From contig JBBSDV010000051.1 of the NCBI GenBank assembly GCA_038240335.1, positions 1-17,017 on the forward strand: a DNA stretch of 17,017 nucleotides, written 5' to 3'. Made by a program: the position numbers and the translations under genes. The DNA is from JBBSDV01 sp038240335. Lineage in GTDB: Bacteria; Chloroflexota; Dehalococcoidia; DSTF01; JACRBR01. This document shows, piece by piece, positions 1-6,997 of this stretch. Under the pieces are notes generated by a model. That model was not told the DNA's origin, did no database searches, and saw nothing but the letters and a program-made list of their open reading frames with translations. Each line of letters opens with the position of its first letter. Position 1 is the stretch's first letter.

Positions 1-193
1 CGCCGGCGGCGGCCGTAGACGCGACCGTCGGTGTCGCGACGGCTGTCGCGGCGGCGTAGGTGCCGGACGCCGGCGTGATCTTGAACTGAGTGACGGGTGT
101 CGGATCGTATTCCGCGGCTACGTTGCAGCCAACGCCCGTCATCAGCATTGCGCCTAGCATCATCGCGGCCGCGAGCAGGTGTGTTGGCTTCAT
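1..193 (-). CDS. Lipoprotein, N-terminal part only (cut by window edge)
   Basis: Reading leftward from an ATG at 193, the frame stays open to the window edge, giving 64 codons. The start follows a good ribosome binding site (GAGGAAG, just right of 193). Residues 2-22 form a signal peptide, with a short basic start and a hydrophobic Ala/Met/Leu core. It ends in TGVGC, so Cys23 is the likely lipidated residue. The lipobox is slightly atypical because the -3 position is Gly. After the Cys comes an Ala/Thr/Pro-rich linker typical of a lipoprotein tether. The functional domain lies outside the window. The gene starts 21 bp after the multicopper oxidase stop on the same strand, so the two are probably co-transcribed. 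A cupredoxin or cytochrome partner is possible, but nothing visible proves it. Confidence 0.7.
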   Translation of the reverse strand, partial: MKPTHLLAAAMMLGAMLMTGVGCNVAAEYDPTPVTQFKITPASGTYAAATAVATPTVASTAAAG

Positions 194-214
194 GACTTCC
201 TCTATCCTCACGAT

Positions 215-1327
215 CTAGTTCGAGCCCGCCGCCACGTCAGAAGTTGCGGGCATCCCGGGCATCCCGGACATCCCGGGCATGCTGGCATCGTTCGGCATCG
301 CGTAGCTGTTGGGCTTGAGACTGGCGATGGCGTCCTGCAACGTCTTCGCGATGTCAGTGAAGTTCAGGCTGTCCGTGTAGACGACCGGGATCAACATGCC
401 GCCGTTGGCCTCGGCGAGGTTCAGCGACTTGCCGTTCGGCCCCATCACGTGCGAGAGGATGTGACAGTGCCAGATCCACGCGCCCTTGCCCGGCGCGTTC
501 ATCTTCACTTCGACATCGATGGTCTGTCCCGGCGCGATAAGCACCGTGTTCTCGACCTTGGCGTTCGAGCCGGAGGACTCCGTCGTACCATCGCGGGCGA
601 TTTCTTTCGTGAAGTGGCCGTGGAAGTGCATCGGGTGCAGCTCGATCGGGCTGATGTTGATCATCCGCACGCGCAACAGGTCCCCCGTCTTCACGAGCCA
701 CGGGTCGATGTTGGGGAACTCCTTGCCGTTGATCAGGTAGTGGCCGTTGATGTTGTTCAGGAGCATGATGTGGTCCTGGTCGTACTTTCCGTCGCCGCCA
801 TCGCGTGGGTCGACGATGAACGCGCCGCTCAGACCCTTGCTCACCTGCTCCAGGTCGTCCATGTGGGCGTGGTACATGAATGTGCCGGGCGTGTTCGGGA
901 TGGTGTACTCGTACACCATCGTCTCGCCGGGCATGATCCCGGGCATGGTCAGTAGCCCTACGCCGTCCATGGAATTGGGCACCACCAGCCCGTGCCAGTG
1001 GATCGTAGACGCCTCGTCGAGGTGGTTGGTGTAGTAGATGCGCACCTTATCGCCGGCGCGGAAACGCAGCGTAGGTCCTGGGATCTGCTCGTTGTAGCCC
1101 CAGACCTCTTCGGGCGGTTGGTCATCGCGGAACTGCCACATGAACTTGGAGCTCGTCAGGTGGACGGTCTTCATGCCGTCCTCGAGTGTGACATCGGCCT
1201 CTTTTGGACCAAAGTTCTGCGTGGCAGCGCGCGCTTTGCCGCTGTCGGCGTTGAACGCCAGGAAGGCGATGACGAGCGCGCTGATGATGATGGTCAGCCA
1301 GGGCGCGATGAACCACTTGCGTTGCAT
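215..1327 (-). CDS. Two-domain multicopper oxidase (laccase-like), exported or membrane-anchored
   Basis: The product is 370 aa and likely oxidises a phenolic, metal or other reduced substrate outside the membrane while reducing O2. Residues 6-25 form a signal peptide or membrane anchor. All four copper-site motifs are visible: HWH (110-112) and HAH (153-155) in domain 1, HPMHFHGH (231-238) and HCHILSH (287-293) in domain 2. The HCH Cys288 marks a type 1 copper in domain 2 only, as in two-domain (SLAC-like, type B) laccases. This excludes a NirK nitrite reductase, which lacks the HCH trinuclear signature. The loop after His293 is long, and the likely axial Met is Met311 in GGM. The C-terminus is Met-rich (Met344, 350, 353, 356, 359), suggesting copper(I) binding. 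The start has a GAGAGAGG binding site. The gene is divergent from the histidine kinase and runs into the lipoprotein gene. Confidence 0.88.
   Translation of the reverse strand: MQRKWFIAPWLTIIISALVIAFLAFNADSGKARAATQNFGPKEADVTLEDGMKTVHLTSSKFMWQFRDDQPPEEVWGYNEQIPGPTLRFRAGDKVRIYYTNHLDEASTIHWHGLVVPNSMDGVGLLTMPGIMPGETMVYEYTIPNTPGTFMYHAHMDDLEQVSKGLSGAFIVDPRDGGDGKYDQDHIMLLNNINGHYLINGKEFPNIDPWLVKTGDLLRVRMINISPIELHPMHFHGHFTKEIARDGTTESSGSNAKVENTVLIAPGQTIDVEVKMNAPGKGAWIWHCHILSHVMGPNGKSLNLAEANGGMLIPVVYTDSLNFTDIAKTLQDAIASLKPNSYAMPNDASMPGMSGMPGMPATSDVAAGSN
248..283. repeat. Four 9-bp tandem units coding the Met-Pro-Gly tail of the oxidase
   Basis: On the plus strand the units read GGGCATCCC, GGGCATCCC, GGACATCCC and GGGCATGCT. 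Read on the minus strand they code the M-P-G / M-S-G repeats near the oxidase C-terminus. This is a minisatellite inside the gene, and the number of Met-Pro-Gly units could change by slippage without breaking the frame. Confidence 0.75.
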
Positions 1328-1532
1328 GTCGGATCCTCTCTCATTACGGAACAGTCACATCGTCGCTTGCTGGGTCCGTGAACAGACGGGCCGAAAGTCA
1401 CATCCGCCGAGTCCGAAGTTCCCCAACGCGACTCCCTTGAATGAAGATCCCCGAATAGCGCAGATGGTTGGAGGAATCGCGCTCGCCCGCCGCTTCCGCC
1501 CGAACAGCGGCGGAGCATGTGTTCGCTCGGCC

Positions 1533-1538
1533 TATACT
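1533..1538 (+). promoter_or_regulatory. Possible -10 box before the histidine kinase
   Basis: TATACT lies 12 bp upstream of the ATG at 1551, in the 223-bp divergent gap between the oxidase and kinase genes. No convincing -35 box or ribosome binding site is visible between it and the ATG. If it is used, the kinase mRNA would have a very short leader or none. Confidence 0.25.
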
Positions 1539-1550
1539 GCACCGCCGCCG

Positions 1551-2612
1551 ATGCGCGTAGTTCCTGGAGCGTGCCGCTTGCTCTCCGACGAGACGATCCG
1601 AGGACTCCTCGACTCCGCGCCCGACGGAATACTCGTCGTCGACCAGGACGGCAGGATCGTGATGGCGAACGCACAGATCGAGCATCTGTTTGGGTACGGC
1701 GCCGATGAGCTGATTGGCGAGCGGCCGGAGCTCCTCGTTCCCGACGCGTTCAAGGCGCAGCACCTGGCCGATCGCACTCGCTATGAAGCCCACCCGACGA
1801 GCAGATCGATGGGCTCAGGCCTGAGCCTGAAGGGCGGCAGAAAAAACGGCAGCGAATTTGCCGTCGAGATCAGCCTCAGCCCGCGGACTACCCCTGAGGG
1901 CACGCTGATCGTTGCCGCCGTACGCGACATCACCGAGCGTTTGCGTCTCGAAGAGGGGCGCCAGGCGCTTCTCGATGCGGCACGTTTCCAGCGTGAGCGC
2001 GAGCGCATCGCGATGGATCTGCACGATGGGATCATCCAGTCGATCTTCGGAGTCGGACTCGGGCTCGAGATCGCTGCCGAGGAAGCACGCGGAACGCCGG
2101 CAGAGGCGCTGATCGAGACGTCAATCGACCAGCTCAACGACGTGATCAGGGACATCCGCGCCTACATCTTTGAGTTGCGGCCGATGCTGTACGACGGCGA
2201 CCTTGGGGAGTCGCTGCGACATCTCGTCGGGGCGTTCCGCGCGAGCTCTTCGATTGCCATCGAGCTCGAGATGGACTCCGATCTTGCCAGCGTGAGCGAT
2301 CCGGTCGCCGTTGCCGTGTTCCAAATGGCGCAAGAGGCGCTGGCGAACGTGCGAAAACATTCGCAGGCGAAGCAAGTACATCTCGCGCTTCGATTGCTTC
2401 CCGGATGCGTTTGGGCCGAGTTCGCGGATGACGGAGTGGGATTCGACCCGGTGGCAGAGAGAGCAGAAGAACACCGTGGCCTGCGGAACCTGGCGAGTCG
2501 TGCAAACTCAATCGGAGGACGCTTGGAAATCAAGAGCGCTGCCGGCGGCGGGACAACGATCTCGCTCTCCGTGCCGCTCGGACCGTCCGATCAAGACAAG
2601 CGGCCGGTATAG
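1551..2612 (+). CDS. PAS-domain sensor histidine kinase, NarL/DosS type (HisKA_3)
   Basis: The 353-aa product looks cytosolic, with no membrane segment. A PAS domain spans about residues 11-130 and starts with the typical LDSAPDGILVVD stretch. A HisKA_3 dimerisation domain follows, with phospho-acceptor His158 in DLHDG, and then an HATPase_c domain with the N box (Asn266), ADDGVGFD (292-299) and the GGG motif near 332-334. It should autophosphorylate at His158 and pass the phosphate to the adjacent regulator, 34 bp downstream. The open frame extends further left, overlapping the oxidase gene on the other strand. The ATG at 1551 was chosen because it sits just before the PAS domain; ATG 1464 is an alternative, and neither has a clear ribosome binding site. 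The PAS ligand (haem, flavin or none) cannot be read from sequence. Confidence 0.88.
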   Translation: MRVVPGACRLLSDETIRGLLDSAPDGILVVDQDGRIVMANAQIEHLFGYGADELIGERPELLVPDAFKAQHLADRTRYEAHPTSRSMGSGLSLKGGRKNGSEFAVEISLSPRTTPEGTLIVAAVRDITERLRLEEGRQALLDAARFQRERERIAMDLHDGIIQSIFGVGLGLEIAAEEARGTPAEALIETSIDQLNDVIRDIRAYIFELRPMLYDGDLGESLRHLVGAFRASSSIAIELEMDSDLASVSDPVAVAVFQMAQEALANVRKHSQAKQVHLALRLLPGCVWAEFADDGVGFDPVAERAEEHRGLRNLASRANSIGGRLEIKSAAGGGTTISLSVPLGPSDQDKRPV

Positions 2613-2646
2613 ATCCGGCGCATCATCTACGCGAAGGAAGAGACCG

Positions 2647-3303
2647 ATGGCGAACACACGGATCATGATTGTCGATGACCACGATGTGGTCCGCGAGGGC
2701 CTGGTTGCGTTGCTCAAGCGACGCGAGGGATTCGATATCGTCGGTCAAGCGTCGACCGTGGAGGAAGCGATTGCTGAGGCGGCGCGGACGACGCCGGATG
2801 TGATCGTGATGGACGTTCGCTTGCCTGATGGCAGCGGCATCGAGGCGTGCCGGACCATTCGCGAGTCGCGGCCCGACACGAAGGTCCTGATGCTCACGTC
2901 GTATGCCGACGAAGACGCGGTGTTTGCGTCCATTCTTGCCGGTGCCTCCGGTTACATTCTCAAACAGACGCGTGGCCGCGACCTTGGCGACGCCATCGCT
3001 GCCGTCGCGCAGGGTGATTCGCTGCTCGATGCCGCCGTCACGCAGAAGGTGCTCGATCGCGTGCGAAGCGCGGCACAGCGAAAGCCGGACGATCCCCTCA
3101 ACGCCCTGACCGAGCAGGAGCAGAAGATCATTCACCTGATCGCACAGGGCAAGACGAACAAGCAGATCGCGAGCGACGTGTTCCTCAGCGATAAGACCGT
3201 CAAGAACTACGTGAGCAATATCCTACGGAAATTGAACCTCACGCGGCGCTCCGAAGCGGCTGCGTTCATCGCCCGTCGAGAAGCATCGCCTGGCGACGTT
3301 TAG
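2647..3303 (+). CDS. LuxR/NarL-family response regulator
   Basis: The 218-aa product has a receiver domain (about residues 4-120) with all key residues: Asp10/Asp11, phospho-acceptor Asp56 in MDVRLPDG, Thr84 and Lys106. A LuxR-type helix-turn-helix follows (about 150-212), with the usual LTEQEQKIIHLIAQGKTNK region and recognition helix around SDKTVKNYVSNIL. The domain order and LNLTRRSEAAAFI ending resemble DevR/DosR-type regulators. The start ATG follows AAGGAAGAG at 2632-2640. It lies 34 bp after the kinase stop, so the pair is almost certainly co-transcribed and cognate. Targets are unknown. The divergent oxidase, the membrane protein at 3879 and the possible UspA remnant are the nearest candidates, by inference only. 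Confidence 0.92.
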   Translation: MANTRIMIVDDHDVVREGLVALLKRREGFDIVGQASTVEEAIAEAARTTPDVIVMDVRLPDGSGIEACRTIRESRPDTKVLMLTSYADEDAVFASILAGASGYILKQTRGRDLGDAIAAVAQGDSLLDAAVTQKVLDRVRSAAQRKPDDPLNALTEQEQKIIHLIAQGKTNKQIASDVFLSDKTVKNYVSNILRKLNLTRRSEAAAFIARREASPGDV

Positions 3304-3643
3304 TCAGGAGCGCGCTCGAGCAACAAAGACCGCGGCGGCGCTCGGCGAGCCGCTAACGGTGACATGCGATGCTCCAGCTACGATCGTCCAGCGCGTCTGG
3401 CTCCAAGCGTGGCATCCGCTGGCAGCGGCAATGCCGGGTCGCCGCAACAGGTAGAGGCAATCGCCCTCGTATCTCCTGGTCGCAATCGTGTGACGAGGTG
3501 CGATGGACAACGCAACGCGTCGAACGAGTCCCGCGGACATTCCCATCCATGCAACGTCACTTCGGCGGCGTTAAGCATCTGTGCCAAGAGACGTCGTGAG
3601 TCTGTGGCTCATGGGCCCCATCGAGCGGCACGAGAACTCTCAT
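3304..3643 (-). pseudogene. Possible remnant of a universal stress protein (UspA) gene
   Basis: From the ATG at 3643 leftward, the first ten codons read MRVLVPLDGA, very like the start of UspA-family proteins. The frame is soon lost. A neighbouring frame gives AQMLNAAEVTLHGW, resembling the first helix and second strand. A third frame ends in AAAVFVARARS and a stop at 3304, resembling the final strand. The 340-bp length is shorter than an intact UspA domain (about 420 bp), and there is no nucleotide-binding GxxGxxG(S/T) motif. The match is by eye only, and a chance resemblance is possible. The position next to a DosR-like regulator makes a UspA gene plausible, because UspA proteins are common DosR-regulon members. 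Confidence 0.22.
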
Positions 3644-3878
3644 GTCTTGCGCCTCGCGGCACTCGGTTGCCGAGTGCATCACCGAGATCGTCGTCAGCAC
3701 GCGGCGAAGCGCGACGTGCTGAACGGCACCTCCATTCGGGACGATCGCCAGTATCGAGGGACCCTCCTGAGACGGAAGATGTCTGTAACAGGAGCAGTTC
3801 GGCAGAGCATCTGTCCTGCCGGGAGATGGTCGAACGAGCTTCAACGGAACCGTTTCGTACGTTGAGAGGAGTGCATAC
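3304..3878. other. 575-bp stretch without a convincing intact gene
   Basis: Several overlapping open frames exist on both strands, but none has a recognisable protein, a good start and coherent composition together. It holds the possible UspA remnant, a short palindrome GAGGGACCCTC near 3757, and at its right end the ribosome binding site GAGAGGAG for the membrane protein starting at 3879. No clear terminator with a T-run follows the response regulator. Confidence 0.5.
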
Positions 3879-4487
3879 ATGCGACGCAAGACATTCGACC
3901 TTCTAGTTAGCGCCGGGGGAGCCGTGATGGTAGTGGTGCTGGTGGTGGCGGGGGCGCTGCTATTGGTGGCTCACAGCTACGCCGATTCCAATGTCCACGA
4001 TCAGCTTGCCGAGCAGCAGATCTTTTTCCCGGCCGCGGGAAGTGATCAACTCGCCAGTGACCAGATCGGGCCGTACCTCAACAAGTACGCCGGGCAGCAG
4101 GTTCTGACCGGCCAGCAGGCCAAGGCCTACGCCGATCACTTCATCGGCGTTCACCTGAGTGAAATGCCTTTGGGCGGCGTGTTCTCGAAGGTGAGCGCCG
4201 CCGCCAGGGCGAACCCGAGTGACACTGCGCTTGCCGCTGAGGTTCAAACGTCGTTCCAGGGGACGACCCTGCGTGGCCTTCTGTTGGAGGCCTACGCGTT
4301 CTGGGTGTTCGGGCAGATCGCGCTCTGGGCGGCAATCGCGTCGTTTGTCCTCGCCGGCGTTATGGCCATCCTCGTCGCGGTAGGCTTCTGGCACGCGGGA
4401 CGAGTACCCGAAGGCGCCGAACTGCTGGGCCCCCGCCCGACTGGCGCTCCGCTTGCGAACGCACCGGGCGGAGCAGGTCGACTCTAA
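3879..4487 (+). CDS. Conserved two-TM membrane protein of unknown function
   Basis: The 202-aa product has a membrane segment at about residues 10-32 and another at about 146-170, with roughly 110 extracytoplasmic residues between them. The sequence pattern is RRKTFDLLVSAGG at the start, then DQLAEQQIFFP, YAGQQVLTGQQAKAYADHFI and TLRGLLLEAYAF. I recognise it as a conserved family of Actinobacteria and Chloroflexota, often mislabelled in databases as 'aromatic ring-opening dioxygenase LigA'. Nothing here supports dioxygenase activity. The start ATG follows GAGAGGAG with good spacing. The C-terminal tail after the second segment is Pro/Gly/Ala-rich. A strong hairpin 58 bp after the stop probably ends the transcript. 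The function is unknown. Confidence 0.82.
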   Translation: MRRKTFDLLVSAGGAVMVVVLVVAGALLLVAHSYADSNVHDQLAEQQIFFPAAGSDQLASDQIGPYLNKYAGQQVLTGQQAKAYADHFIGVHLSEMPLGGVFSKVSAAARANPSDTALAAEVQTSFQGTTLRGLLLEAYAFWVFGQIALWAAIASFVLAGVMAILVAVGFWHAGRVPEGAELLGPRPTGAPLANAPGGAGRL

Positions 4488-4544
4488 CGCGAATGCGAAC
4501 GCGCGGGCGCCGAGCCGTCACCGTTCGCGAAGAAACGAGCAATC

Positions 4545-4579
4545 AAGAGACCGCGACCTCTCCCTCGTCGCGGTCTCTT
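4545..4579 (+). terminator. Perfect 13-bp hairpin after the membrane protein gene
   Basis: AAGAGACCGCGAC (4545-4557) pairs perfectly with 4567-4579 across a 9-nt pyrimidine-rich loop (CTCTCCCTC). It lies 58 bp after the stop at 4487. The right arm ends in TCTCTT and CCCG follows, so there is no long T-run. It is a likely terminator or transcript-end stabiliser. Confidence 0.65.
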
Positions 4580-4777
4580 CCCGTATCGGGCGCACGCGGT
4601 GTCCGCGGCCGTCGCGACGGTATCGGTTGGCGCGCCAGGTGCGTTTCGGCCGGGACTCCGTGCACGTGATCCAAGATGCAAGCTGCACAGGTACCGCTTG
4701 TTTCGCAGGCCATTCGGCCAGCGGAACGGGCCACCCGGCAACTGCCTGGCGCCACCAAAACGAGCGATGCTGGCGAC

Positions 4778-5239
4778 ATGGAGACCAACGCCACGAGACC
4801 AATTCGACTGTTGCTTCTGGACGACCACGACGTCGCACGGCGACAGTCAGTCGCTCGTCTGGGGCGACACCCTCACCTGGCGATCGTCGGCGACATGGCC
4901 GATGACAGCGTTGCTGCAACGCTCGCTCAGCAGCTCGAAGCAGACGCCGTACTCGTCGAAACACGGCGGCTGGACAAGCGCGGGCTTCAGTCCATCAAAT
5001 CGCTCTCGTCGCTCAAGACGCGAACACGCCCGGCTATCGTCGCGTATGTGGAGATCCTCCATCGCGACGATTGGGCGCATGCCCGCGCCGCGGGTGCCGA
5101 CGATGTGCTGCTCAAGGAGATGTCACCGGAAGCAATCGCCAAAGAGTTGCAAATTGTTGTGGACCGCGTTCACAACGCTCGCTCACAGAGTGGTTCATCG
5201 CCGATCACTGACTGGAGACCCGACGGACGGCCGCGATGA
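4778..5239 (+). CDS. Degenerate stand-alone receiver-domain protein
   Basis: The 153-aa product has a response-regulator receiver fold (about residues 8-130) and no output domain. The acidic pair Asp15/Asp16 is present (LLLLDDHDVARR), and so is the conserved Lys113 (VLLKE). The phospho-acceptor position is Glu61 (VLVETRRL, where a normal regulator has MDxRLP). No Ser/Thr stands at the usual switch position in the AIVAYVEI strand. It is therefore unlikely to be phosphorylated normally and may be locked in one state. The frame opens at ATG 4676, but the receiver similarity starts just after ATG 4778, so that start is preferred; neither has a good ribosome binding site. The stop overlaps the ATG of the broken membrane gene downstream (ATGA at 5236-5239), indicating a former translationally coupled pair. 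Confidence 0.7.
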   Translation: METNATRPIRLLLLDDHDVARRQSVARLGRHPHLAIVGDMADDSVAATLAQQLEADAVLVETRRLDKRGLQSIKSLSSLKTRTRPAIVAYVEILHRDDWAHARAAGADDVLLKEMSPEAIAKELQIVVDRVHNARSQSGSSPITDWRPDGRPR

Positions 5240-5513
5240 ACCATACGCAAGCTCGATCTCTGACGATCGAGTCTCCCCGGCACGCGCGATCCGGCAGAGT
5301 TCGTGGCTCTTCGCGCGCTGGTCGGGTTCGAGGCGCTCCTTGCCGTCACGGCGATCCCGGTCGGTGCGTTGCTGGCACTATTCCCGTCGGGCGGCGGACC
5401 CATCGTTTTTTGATCTGCGCCAGCTGGATGGTTCGCCCTTCGGCAACTACCTGCTCGTCGGGTACCTCGCTTCACCCATGGTAATCAGGCTCATACCGCA
5501 GCCTTTAGACTAG
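5236..5513 (+). pseudogene. Frameshifted and truncated small membrane-protein gene
   Basis: An ATG at 5236 overlaps the stop of the preceding receiver gene, but a coherent protein appears only when three frames are joined. The first gives the start (MNHTQARSLTIES). The second (about 5264-5411) gives DPAEFVALRALVGFEALLAV followed by TAIPVGALLALFPSGGGP, a membrane segment. It then hits TGA directly after a run of six T's (5406-5411). Dropping one T restores FDLRQLDGSPFGNYLLVGYL, to a TAG at 5511-5513. The assembled pattern resembles a family of small multi-TM proteins with a 'DPSG ... L.GSPF.dyL..G' signature; the last membrane segments seem missing. Both breaks look like single-base insertions. 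Assembly error is possible, though the missing C-terminus suggests real decay. Confidence 0.6.
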
Positions 5514-5636
5514 CTGTAGAATTTTACGGACGCCTAATGCCTCCGGATGTCCATCGATCTGCACGCCGTAAGAGTTTCGTAACCTTTCCATCCTAAGCTG
5601 GTCTGTGTGACAAGCCGTATTGCAAATCAGGAAGCC

Positions 5637-6422
5637 ATGCCCGCGACTGCAGCGTCGGCCGCGCGTCTCTGGATCTACACGAATTTCGACTGCAACCTCG
5701 CGTGCACATATTGCCTCACGTCGTCGTCTCCGGTCGCAGAGCGTCGCGCGCTGCCGATGGATGCCTACTATCGTCTTATTGACGAAGCCGTCGTCGAGGG
5801 CATCGAGGAGTTCTTCCTGACGGGCGGCGAGCCGTTCCTGCTCCCCGACATCTTCGAGCGCGTCGCCTATGCGGCGGCGCGGCGTCCGACGACCGTGCTG
5901 ACCAACGGCATGCTCCTGCGAGGGCGGCGCTTGACTCGACTTGCTGAGTTGTCGCGCCTCCCCGTGACGCTACAGGTGAGCCTCGATGGGCACGTCGCCG
6001 ACCTCCACGATGCGTACCGCGGCGCCGGGTCGTGGTCTGCGACCGTCGCTGCCATCGCCCGAGTGAGGGAGTTGGGCTTCAGGGTGACGATCGGAGCGAC
6101 GGCGACGCCGATCAATGCGCCGTTCATGGACGAGTTGCGCGCCTTCGTGCGGGAGATTGGGGTGCCTGACGACGGCTTTTTCCTTCGACCATTGACCAAG
6201 CGGGGCTTCAGCCACGAGGGCGTTGAACTGCGCGCCGAAGACGTCGCGCCGGAACTCACCGTCACGGCTGAGGGAGTGTTCTGGCACCCGCAGAGTGCAG
6301 GGGAAGCCATGCTGCTTTCGCGGCAGATCTTCCCATTGCGGGATGCGCTGGCACTGATCGGCGCGAACCTTGAGGTAATGACGGCGGGCGGGCCCGTTCC
6401 GCAGCGCTACCGCTGTGCTTAG
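5637..6422 (+). CDS. Radical SAM enzyme, no SPASM domain, unknown substrate
   Basis: The 261-aa product carries the radical SAM cluster motif CxxxCxxC as Cys19, Cys23 and Cys26 (FDCNLACTYC). It also has the SAM-binding GGEPF (residues 63-67) and the strand motifs TNG and LQVSLDG of the partial TIM barrel. It should bind a [4Fe-4S] cluster and cleave SAM to make a 5'-deoxyadenosyl radical. There is no seven-Cys SPASM extension; only one further Cys occurs at the very end (YRCA). A GTG at 5607 would add ten residues, but ATG 5637 is preferred because AGGAAG precedes it. The overall form resembles peptide- or cofactor-modifying radical SAM enzymes, without a specific match. It is the first gene of a four-gene operon; the next gene starts 18 bp later. 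Confidence 0.85.
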   Translation: MPATAASAARLWIYTNFDCNLACTYCLTSSSPVAERRALPMDAYYRLIDEAVVEGIEEFFLTGGEPFLLPDIFERVAYAAARRPTTVLTNGMLLRGRRLTRLAELSRLPVTLQVSLDGHVADLHDAYRGAGSWSATVAAIARVRELGFRVTIGATATPINAPFMDELRAFVREIGVPDDGFFLRPLTKRGFSHEGVELRAEDVAPELTVTAEGVFWHPQSAGEAMLLSRQIFPLRDALALIGANLEVMTAGGPVPQRYRCA

Positions 6423-6440
6423 AAGAAGTGGAGGTCTACC

Positions 6441-6980
6441 GTGCAGGGTGTAGGACTTATTGATGCTCCGGCTTGGCGCGCGCAACTCGTCTCGTACGGA
6501 ATTGCGTTTCTCCGCGTCGGCTTCGGGTTGGTGTTCCTCACGAACGGCCTCGCTAAGGCCACCGGGTGGGACGGCATCCATCCTTTTCCGGGGTTCCTCA
6601 TCGACTACGACGGAGCGAAGGGAATCCTCGCCTCGGACGTGCAAACGCACCCGGTCGGCATCTACAAGGACTTCATCGACAACGTCGTTCTCGACCACTA
6701 CACATTCTTCGGCGTGATGCTGACGATTACCGAGATCTCCGTCGGCATCATGCTGGTCACGGGCGCCTTCGCCAACGTCGGCGCATTGATCGGCGCGATG
6801 TCCGTCATTCATCTCAACTTTGCGAACTGGGATCGGAACATCTGGGCCTGGGAATACGCCGTCGAGTGGATACCTTTGATCGCGCTCATGTTGATCGGAT
6901 CGGGACGCTATCTCGGTCTGGACGAAGCATCGTCGAAGCTCTTGCCGCCCGCTCTTCGGCGGTGGCCTCTCACCGGTTAG
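6441..6980 (+). CDS. DoxX/DoxD-family membrane protein
   Basis: The 179-aa product has about four membrane segments (near residues 18-36, 88-107, 108-125 and 138-155). Its first segment has the DoxX pattern ALRxxxGLVFLxNGLAK (here IAFLRVGFGLVFLTNGLAK). DoxD is the small subunit of an archaeal thiosulfate:quinone oxidoreductase, and DoxX-type proteins often act as membrane redox partners. The actual role here is unknown. Between the first two segments is a roughly 50-residue insertion with Asp/His residues (WDGIHPFPGF onward) that could face the cell exterior. The start is GTG 6441, preceded by GGAGG at 6429-6433. Gaps to its neighbours are 18 bp upstream and 17 bp downstream, so it belongs to the radical SAM operon and may provide electrons or quinone access to the flavoprotein that follows. 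Confidence 0.82.
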   Translation: MQGVGLIDAPAWRAQLVSYGIAFLRVGFGLVFLTNGLAKATGWDGIHPFPGFLIDYDGAKGILASDVQTHPVGIYKDFIDNVVLDHYTFFGVMLTITEISVGIMLVTGAFANVGALIGAMSVIHLNFANWDRNIWAWEYAVEWIPLIALMLIGSGRYLGLDEASSKLLPPALRRWPLTG

Positions 6981-6997
6981 ACAAAAAAGGACGCATC

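Noticed and set aside
248..283. Short tandem repeats considered as a CRISPR array
   Set aside because: The units are 9 bp, contiguous with no spacers, and code the Met-Pro-Gly tail in frame.
179..955. Long plus-strand frame opposite the multicopper oxidase
   Set aside because: It mirrors the oxidase gene, is rich in His/Arg/Val typical of an antisense frame, and has no recognisable domain.
3364..3906. 180-codon plus-strand frame between the response regulator and the membrane protein
   Set aside because: No domain, Ser/Arg-rich composition, and it runs past the well-supported start at 3879.
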